From: Anaerolineales bacterium UBA2181
GTDB lineage: Bacteria > Chloroflexota > Anaerolineae > Promineifilales > UBA4811
Assembly: GCA_002328075.1 (NCBI GenBank)
Contig: DCVT01000019.1
Coordinates: 62,001 to 126,000, forward strand
DNA length: 64,000 bases
Direction: 5' to 3'
Every line of letters begins with the position of its first letter. Position 1 is the stretch's first letter. Shown here in pieces: positions 59,002 to 64,000 of this stretch. The position numbers were made by a program, and so were the translations under genes. The notes beneath the pieces are model-generated. The model was not told where the DNA came from. It did not search any database and was given only the letters and a program-made list of their open reading frames with translations.

Positions 59002-59154
59002 CTATGTGCAAGAAGGCTAGATGTACGGCGATGGCCATGCGAAGCCAACCGTGGCTGTTGGGTGGTGAGGCAACCCACAGCGATGGTTAGTCCCGCATGG
59101 TCCTAACTCACGGTCATGGTTAACAGCAGCGCCGGCCTCGTGTCGGCGCTTTTT
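59002..59154 (+). ncRNA. Structured leader RNA or small RNA upstream of metG (three-way junction)
   Basis: About 153 nt from the predicted start to the end of an intrinsic terminator. The fold nests without conflict: outer stem CCATG (59035-59039) with CATGG (59115-59119), continuing after an eight-nt 5' bulge as ACCGTG (59048-59053) with CACGGT (59109-59114). Inside are hairpin P2 (59054-59081, GCTG-T-TGGGT with ACCCA-CAGC) and hairpin P3 (59086-59107, GTTAG with CTAAC). CGGCG at 59026-59030 can pair with CGCCG at 59130-59134 in the terminator, a possible antiterminator. It fits no T-box, SAM, cobalamin, fluoride or SRP RNA pattern I recognise. It could be a metG attenuator or an independent RNA. 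Confidence 0.6.
59128..59154 (+). terminator. Intrinsic terminator in the metG leader
   Basis: AGCGCCG/CGGCGCT with a 9-nt loop, followed by T residues to 59154. It lies 50 nt before the metG ATG and downstream of the promoter, so it would end the leader unless read through. Confidence 0.85.
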
Positions 59155-59203
59155 CATTCTGATTGATCCGGATTTCGTCCTGATTTGATTGCGGAGGTTG
59201 GTG

Positions 59204-60970
59204 ATGTCTCATGTGCTTGTCAGTGTAGCCTGGCCATACGCCAATGGTGACCTGCACGTCGGTCACCTGGCAGGTGCCTATCTGCCGGCCGATATCTTTG
59301 CCCGTTACCATCGGCTTCGTGGGAACCACGTACTCATGGTCTCCGGATCGGATAGCCACGGGACCCCGGTGACCATTAAGGCAGACCAGGAAGGCGTGAC
59401 GCCGCACCAGGTTTTCGCCAAATACCATTCGCGGTTCCTGTCGGCCCAGCAAAAGATCGGCATCAGCTATAGCCTCTTTACCCACACCGATACGGAAAAT
59501 CACCACCGAGTCGGGCAAGATATCTTCCTCCGGCTTTACGAGTGCGGTCACCTGTACCGGCAGACTCAGCGGTTGCTTTTTTCCGAGAGTGAGGATCGCT
59601 TTTTGCCAGATCGCTACGTGGAGGGCACCTGCCCCAATTGCGGCTATGAGAGCGCTCGCGGCGACCAGTGCGACAACTGCGGCAAACTGCTGGATGCGCT
59701 GGAGCTGATTGATCCTCGCAGCAAGACCGACGGATCGACGCCGGTCGTGCGCGAGACGGAACACTATTTCCTGGACCTCGAGGGTTTTGCGCAGCAGCTT
59801 GCGGATTACCTGGCAACCGACAAGGACCATTGGCGGTCGAACGTGATCCATTTTGCCCGCAACTATGTAGCCGGCGGGCTCAAGGGACGGCCCATCACCC
59901 GAGACATCAGTTGGGGAATCCCGGTTCCCCTTCCGGGTTGGGAGCACAAGGCGCTTTATGTCTGGTTCGAGGCGGTGATCGGTTATCTGTCGGCCAGCAT
60001 CGAGTGGGCCAAGAACGAGGGCACGCCGGACGCCTGGAAGGCGTGGTGGTACGATCCGGACGCGTTGACCTATTACTTTATCGGCAAGGACAACATTCCG
60101 TTCCACGCCATCATCTGGCCGGCCGAGTTGATGGGGATTGGTCGCCTTTACGATTCGAATCCGGCCAACCGGCTCAATCTGCCGTACGACGTCCCGGCTA
60201 ACGAGTTCCTCAACATCGAAAGCCGGCAGTTCTCCAAGAGTCGTAGTTGGGCCATCTGGTTGCCCGACATACTGGAGCGCTACGATCCAGACGCCATCCG
60301 GTTCTATGTGACCTCCATCATGCCAGAGACACGGGACTCGGACTTTGACTGGGACGATTTTGTCCAGCGGAACAACAATGAACTGGTGGCAACGTGGGGC
60401 AACCTGGCCAACCGGATGCTGGGTTTCGCCTACAAACGGTTTGGCGCGGTGGTGCCCGACCCGGGAGTCCTTCGGACTGCGGACCAGGAGCTGTTGCAGG
60501 CGGTTGAGGCGGGTTTTGCCACCGTCGGGGAGCGGCTGGCGGCCTGTCAGTTCCGAGCGGCGCTCGCCGAGGCGCTGGCGCTGGCGAGGAGCGCTAACAA
60601 GTACCTGGACACCCAGGCGCCCTGGTTCGAAGTCGATCGCAACCCGGATGACGCGGCCAAGACGGTTTTTACCACGCTGCGGGCAATAGATAACCTCAAG
60701 ACGCTGTTTGCGCCGTTCCTGCCTTTTTCGTCCGAACGCCTGCACGGTTTCCTGGGATATGACCGCCCGCTGTTTGGAGAGTTGGCGATCCGCTCGTTTG
60801 AAGAACAGGCATTCAGTCACGACGCGCTGGTGTATGACCCAACCGGAGCGACTGGGCGTTGGGAACGCAGCCAACTCCCGGCCGGACAGCCCCTGCGCCC
60901 GCCCGAACCGCTCTTTAGGAAATTGGAACCGACCTTGTCTGAAGAAGAGCGAGCGCGCCTCGGAAACTGA
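59204..60970 (+). CDS. metG: Methionyl-tRNA synthetase
   Basis: A 588-residue class I methionyl-tRNA synthetase. The start at 59204 follows GCGGAGG and begins S-V-A-W-P-Y-A-N-G, the usual lead-in to G-D-L-H-V-G-H-L (HIGH-like). Zinc ligands are in CPNCGYESARGDQCDNCGK. The KMSKS loop reads Q-F-S-K-S. The anticodon-binding domain follows; a C-terminal tRNA-binding (EMAP-like) domain is absent, as in many bacteria. It is separated from its promoter by the structured leader described at 59002. Confidence 0.97.
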   Translation: MSHVLVSVAWPYANGDLHVGHLAGAYLPADIFARYHRLRGNHVLMVSGSDSHGTPVTIKADQEGVTPHQVFAKYHSRFLSAQQKIGISYSLFTHTDTENHHRVGQDIFLRLYECGHLYRQTQRLLFSESEDRFLPDRYVEGTCPNCGYESARGDQCDNCGKLLDALELIDPRSKTDGSTPVVRETEHYFLDLEGFAQQLADYLATDKDHWRSNVIHFARNYVAGGLKGRPITRDISWGIPVPLPGWEHKALYVWFEAVIGYLSASIEWAKNEGTPDAWKAWWYDPDALTYYFIGKDNIPFHAIIWPAELMGIGRLYDSNPANRLNLPYDVPANEFLNIESRQFSKSRSWAIWLPDILERYDPDAIRFYVTSIMPETRDSDFDWDDFVQRNNNELVATWGNLANRMLGFAYKRFGAVVPDPGVLRTADQELLQAVEAGFATVGERLAACQFRAALAEALALARSANKYLDTQAPWFEVDRNPDDAAKTVFTTLRAIDNLKTLFAPFLPFSSERLHGFLGYDRPLFGELAIRSFEEQAFSHDALVYDPTGATGRWERSQLPAGQPLRPPEPLFRKLEPTLSEEERARLGN

Positions 60971-60987
60971 CGCCGGAGAGCTTGAGA

Positions 60988-62427
60988 ATGAACAGGCCGT
61001 ATCACCTGCCCGGGGCCGTGGTAGTCATCGTGGCCTGCTACCTGGCGCTCGGGGTTCTCTATGCCCTCTACACGCCGGAGTGGCAGGTGCCGGACGAACC
61101 GGCTCACTATAACTACATCCGGCAATTGGCCGGCGGCCGGTTCCCGGTGATGGAGTCCGGCGATTACCGGCAGGCGCAACTTGACTACCTGGTGGCCCAT
61201 GGCTTCCCTCCCGAGGTCAATGTCATCGGCATCCAGTACCAGGACCATCAGCCGCCGCTGTACTACCTGCTGGCTACTCCGATATTCTGGGCCTCCGGAG
61301 GCTCGCTGCTGGTGCTTCGGTTGTTTTCCGTGGTCCTGGGCGCCGGACTGATTCTGGTGGCCCATCAGGTTGGCCGCCGGGTGTTCGCCAATCGGGCGGC
61401 GCCAACCCTCATGGTCTGCGTTGTGGTGGCCTTCATTCCGCAGCACGTGGCTATGATGGCCGGCGTCAATAACGATGCGCTGGCCGAGCTGCTGCTGGGC
61501 GCTGTTTTGTTGGTTTCGGTCTCGATGGTAAGCAATGGGCCCGGACACGGAATCGCGCCGGCATGGTTTGCCGGGCTGCTGCTCGGCCTGGCGTTCCTCA
61601 CCAAACTCCAGGCATATATTGCGGCGCCCGTCCTGGCGCTGTCCATCTTGATGCGCTGGTGGGACACCGGCCGCGATCGCCGCTGGCTTGTACGCTATTC
61701 GTTGGGTGTGTTGGTCCCGGCGCTGCTGTTGGGAGGCATTTGGTGGACCCGTAACCTGGCCGTGTACGGCGGGTTGGACGTGATGGGGTTGAGCCGCCAT
61801 AATGCGGTGGTCCTCGGTCAGCCCACGACGCAGGCGTGGCTGGCGCAGTATGGTCTGGGTGCCACGCTGGATCGGCTGGTTCGGTTTACTTTTCAGAGCT
61901 TCTGGGGCATGTTTGGGTGGATGGGTTTGCCCATGCCGACCCCGATCTACCTGGGGTTGCTGGTCTTGTCCGTGGCGGCGACGCTTCTGTTGGTGTCGTT
62001 AGCCTGGTCTCGAGCCAGGTCGATTCGCGTCCGACCGGCCAATTACCGGCCGGCCCTCGTCCTGGGTGCCTGTGCGCTGTTGGGGTTTCTCTCGTTCTGT
62101 TGGTACAACCTGCACTTTGTGCAGCACCAAGGCAGATACCTGTTCCCGGCGCTGATCCCCCTGGCCGTGCTCGCCGGCCTGGCATTGGAGCGATTGGTTG
62201 CGGGAATGGCTGTTCTACTCGGCGGTATGCTGGCGGTGATGGCGGCCGGTATAGCTATGCGAATTTCGACCCTGGTAGCCGCGTCCATTGTCTCGCTGTT
62301 CGCCGCGGTGGTGCTGAGTCTGACGCCCCGCCGATGGCATTGGCTCTTGCCGGTCGCTGTGGGCGCGGCCCTGGTGGCCCTGTGCCTGTACGCCCTCTTT
62401 GGTCTGGTTGTTCCCGGTCTGGCATAG
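60988..62427 (+). CDS. DUF2142/GT39-like polytopic membrane protein
   Basis: A 479-residue integral membrane protein with about 11 to 12 hydrophobic segments. The first loop YTPEWQVPDEPAHYNYIRQL, with the acidic P-D-E-P motif, and DHQPPLYYLL resemble GT-C glycosyltransferases of the DUF2142/GT39 kind, in which the acidic residues bind a metal or the lipid-linked sugar. A dolichyl- or undecaprenyl-phosphate sugar donor is expected, but the reaction is not known. The start at 60988 lies 17 bp after metG (TTG at 60982 is an alternative), so it may be cotranscribed with it. A terminator hairpin follows. Confidence 0.75.
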   Translation: MNRPYHLPGAVVVIVACYLALGVLYALYTPEWQVPDEPAHYNYIRQLAGGRFPVMESGDYRQAQLDYLVAHGFPPEVNVIGIQYQDHQPPLYYLLATPIFWASGGSLLVLRLFSVVLGAGLILVAHQVGRRVFANRAAPTLMVCVVVAFIPQHVAMMAGVNNDALAELLLGAVLLVSVSMVSNGPGHGIAPAWFAGLLLGLAFLTKLQAYIAAPVLALSILMRWWDTGRDRRWLVRYSLGVLVPALLLGGIWWTRNLAVYGGLDVMGLSRHNAVVLGQPTTQAWLAQYGLGATLDRLVRFTFQSFWGMFGWMGLPMPTPIYLGLLVLSVAATLLLVSLAWSRARSIRVRPANYRPALVLGACALLGFLSFCWYNLHFVQHQGRYLFPALIPLAVLAGLALERLVAGMAVLLGGMLAVMAAGIAMRISTLVAASIVSLFAAVVLSLTPRRWHWLLPVAVGAALVALCLYALFGLVVPGLA

Positions 62428-62465
62428 GTTCGCCGCCGGGCAAATCCGGCCGGTCCCGCAAAGAG

Positions 62466-62511
62466 CAAGAGCCGCTCCCCGTGGCCTTTATCGGGGGCGG
62501 CTCTTGTTATT
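62466..62511 (+). terminator. Intrinsic terminator after the membrane protein gene
   Basis: Stem CAAGAGCCGC/GCGGCTCTTG extended by CCCCG/CGGGG, then TTATT. It sits between convergent genes; the T tract is weak in both directions. Confidence 0.65.
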
Positions 62512-62564
62512 CACCGGCAGCTGCCGGCTGTGTTCACTGCTATGTCACAAACACTTGCAGCGCG

Positions 62565-63542
62565 TTACTTGAGCCTTTTCTCGAACTCGGCGCTCAGCGC
62601 TGGGACGATTTTGAAAAGATCGCCGACAATCCCATACTGCGCTAGCTTGAAAATGGGTGCTTCTGCATCCTTGTTGATGGCGACAATGACCTTGGAAGTG
62701 CGCATGCCGGCCAGGTGTTGAATGGCGCCCGAGATGCCGCAGGCAATATACAGATCCGGTGAGACGGTCTTGCCCGTCTGTCCTACCTGGTGTGCGTAGG
62801 GGATCCATCCTGCATCCACTGCCGCGCGACTGGCGCCCAATGCGCCGCCAACGGCCGACGCCAGCACGCGAACCGGCTCAAATCCCTCAGGTCCGTTCAC
62901 GCCGCGACCGCCGCTCACGATGATGGCTGCATCAGTGAGGCTGACCTCGCCCGCGGCCGCCTCCAGGCCGAGCACCTGTACGCGGATTGCGTCTGCATTG
63001 GTCGCTGGATCTACCTTTACGACGTTTCCGCTGCGCGAAACATCCGGCTCCGAGGCGGCAAAAGCCCGGCTCCGCAAGCTCATGAGAACCGGCTCGCTAT
63101 CGCAAGTCAGGTGCGAAATCAGTTTCCCGGCATAAACCGGGCGTGTCGCTTTCAGCTTGCCATCGGCTACCGTCAGGGCGGTGCAGTCCGGGATCAAGCC
63201 GGCGTCCAGATCCACCGCTGCCAGCGCCAGCACATCGCGGCCCGCCGAAGTGGCACCGGCCATGATGGCCTTGACGCCGTGATCTCGGGCCAATTTGGAC
63301 AGGAGGTCGGCAAAGGGCTCGGCCCGATACACCGAAAGGCTATCGTCCTCGCACACGAACACGGTGTCCGCGCCCCGCTCGATGGCCGGCTGCGCAATCT
63401 GCTGCGCGCCCGGGCCAAAAGCAGCCGCCACCACGCCGACGCCGAGCTGACCCGCGACGTTGCGGGCGGCCGACAGAACTTCCCAAGACACGGGTGCAAC
63501 CGCACCGCTTTGTTGCTCCAGCCAGACCAGGATGTCACTCAT
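62565..63542 (-). CDS. etfA: Electron transfer flavoprotein, alpha subunit
   Basis: A 325-residue EtfA. N-terminal domain with S-D-I-L-V-W-L-E and FGPGAQQIAQPAIERGADTV; C-terminal FAD-binding ETF domain with GGRGVNGPEGFEPVR, GASRAAVDAGWIPYAHQVGQ, then PDLYIACGISGAIQHLAGM and VIVAINKDAEAPIFKLAQYG. The start at 63542 overlaps the etfB stop (ATGA) and is preceded by AGGAGAAGG; a longer frame upstream lies inside etfB. EtfAB carries electrons from flavoprotein dehydrogenases, or bifurcates them, between acyl-CoA oxidation and the quinone pool or ferredoxin. Confidence 0.96.
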   Translation of the reverse strand: MSDILVWLEQQSGAVAPVSWEVLSAARNVAGQLGVGVVAAAFGPGAQQIAQPAIERGADTVFVCEDDSLSVYRAEPFADLLSKLARDHGVKAIMAGATSAGRDVLALAAVDLDAGLIPDCTALTVADGKLKATRPVYAGKLISHLTCDSEPVLMSLRSRAFAASEPDVSRSGNVVKVDPATNADAIRVQVLGLEAAAGEVSLTDAAIIVSGGRGVNGPEGFEPVRVLASAVGGALGASRAAVDAGWIPYAHQVGQTGKTVSPDLYIACGISGAIQHLAGMRTSKVIVAINKDAEAPIFKLAQYGIVGDLFKIVPALSAEFEKRLK

Positions 63543-64000
63543 AGCACCTTCTCCTCTAGTAGCTTGCTGACCAGCAACGCAGCAACCCCGTCGGGGGTGT
63601 CGGCCTCTATCATAGTGCATTCGCCCTCTCGCGGCGGCGGTGCAAACACCTCGGGCCAGCGGACCCGCGCTCCGGCCGACCCCACCTTGGACGGATCGGC
63701 GCCGAGCTCTGCCACTCCCCATACCTGCAGATCGCTCGCCATGTACTTGGTCGCCTTGCGGATTCCCTTGAAGGATGGATACCGCGGTTCGTTGATCTCC
63801 TTGAGCACGCTCAGAGCCGCCGGGAGTGGTCCTTTCACCTTTTGGCGTCCGGCCTCGATGGATCGTGTCACGGTGATCGTCCTCTCGGCGAGATCGACCT
63901 CATTGACGGCTGCCACAAAGGACAATGGAGTCCAACCCAGGCGGCGGGCCACCTGCATGGACGTTTGTGCCGTGTCTCCATCGATGGCCTGGCGACCAAA
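63539..64000 (-). CDS. etfB: Electron transfer flavoprotein, beta subunit (3' part only)
   Basis: The C-terminal 153 codons of EtfB; the start is past the right edge. The edge-proximal frame reads F-G-R-Q-A-I-D-G-D-T-A-Q, the AMP/FAD-binding signature of EtfB. The rest has the usual LGWTPLSFVAAV, LSVLKEINEPRYPSFKGIRK segment with the recognition loop. It is the upstream partner of etfA, with overlapping stop and start codons. Confidence 0.94.
   Translation of the reverse strand, partial: FGRQAIDGDTAQTSMQVARRLGWTPLSFVAAVNEVDLAERTITVTRSIEAGRQKVKGPLPAALSVLKEINEPRYPSFKGIRKATKYMASDLQVWGVAELGADPSKVGSAGARVRWPEVFAPPPREGECTMIEADTPDGVAALLVSKLLEEKVL

Noticed and set aside
59002..59154. T-box, SAM riboswitch, SRP RNA or fluoride riboswitch
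   Set aside because: The T-box tail, the SAM-I core pattern, the SRP GGAA-loop signature and the fluoride-switch core were looked for and not found; only short chance similarities exist.

Overview
The window looks like chromosomal DNA from a high-GC member of the Chloroflexota, probably an uncultivated Anaerolineae/Caldilineae-like lineage. This is inferred from gene content, not from a marker-gene tree. Supporting signs are several exported or membrane proteins with long Pro/Thr linkers joined to SH3, LysM or LCP domains; a B12-binding-type radical SAM protein of the TIGR03960 kind; a fused ADP-forming acetyl-CoA synthetase next to a DRTGG protein; large PTPS-related and DUF2142-like membrane proteins; and a FabL-type enoyl reductase. 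I see no insertion sequences, phage genes, CRISPR arrays or rRNA. Two tRNAs (Pro-CGG, Glu-CTC) are present. The region reads as dense housekeeping chromosome with short gaps and many ATGA-type overlaps.

Layout. 1-7 kb: nuclease-family fragment, MBL hydrolase, an unknown gene, yebC-ruvC-ruvA, then serS and an LCP protein on the minus strand. 7-12.5 kb: LysN-type aminotransferase, an alanine-dehydrogenase-like protein with changed catalytic residues, a CoA-transferase, an ASCH protein, a YbaK deacylase and an SH3 protein. 12.6-17 kb: tRNA-Pro, an MFS transporter, a non-pyrrolysine MttB-family protein and a lysine/saccharopine-dehydrogenase-like protein. 17-25 kb: sucCD, a large membrane protein, a UroD-family protein, rsmD and tilS. 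25-36 kb: glycerate kinase, ADP-forming acetyl-CoA synthetase with its DRTGG partner, DegV, then a glycolytic run pyk-eno-ROK kinase followed by prs. 36-45 kb: cinA, GT4, YraN, miaA, a CBS protein, two moeA genes, an RmlC-like cupin and a FabL-like reductase. 45-55 kb: MBL, TPR, FmdB, LysM, PlsC and SH3 genes, then a LysW-like zinc-ribbon protein, a tiny Cys-rich protein, dnaK and a bifunctional NAD(P)HX repair enzyme. 55-64 kb: tRNA-Glu, radical SAM, uracil-DNA glycosylase, a lipoprotein, a structured leader RNA and metG, a membrane protein, and etfB-etfA.

Working together: lower glycolysis (eno, pyk), sucCD, ADP-forming acetyl-CoA synthetase, the CoA-transferase and EtfAB suggest substrate-level ATP formation from acyl-CoA thioesters and electron-bifurcating or beta-oxidation-type redox. 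The amino-acid genes between 7 and 17 kb suggest lysine/aminoadipate turnover. These links are inference from family membership.

The most noteworthy non-coding signal is at 58968-59154: a near-consensus promoter, a nested three-way-junction RNA fold and an intrinsic terminator, all upstream of metG and matching no riboswitch class I recognise. Other points are a LysW-like carrier protein lacking the usual C-terminal motif, an alanine dehydrogenase homologue lacking its catalytic Lys and His, a CinA with a disabled amidase motif, and back-to-back promoters including one pair whose -35 boxes overlap. Two genes appear to be leaderless.
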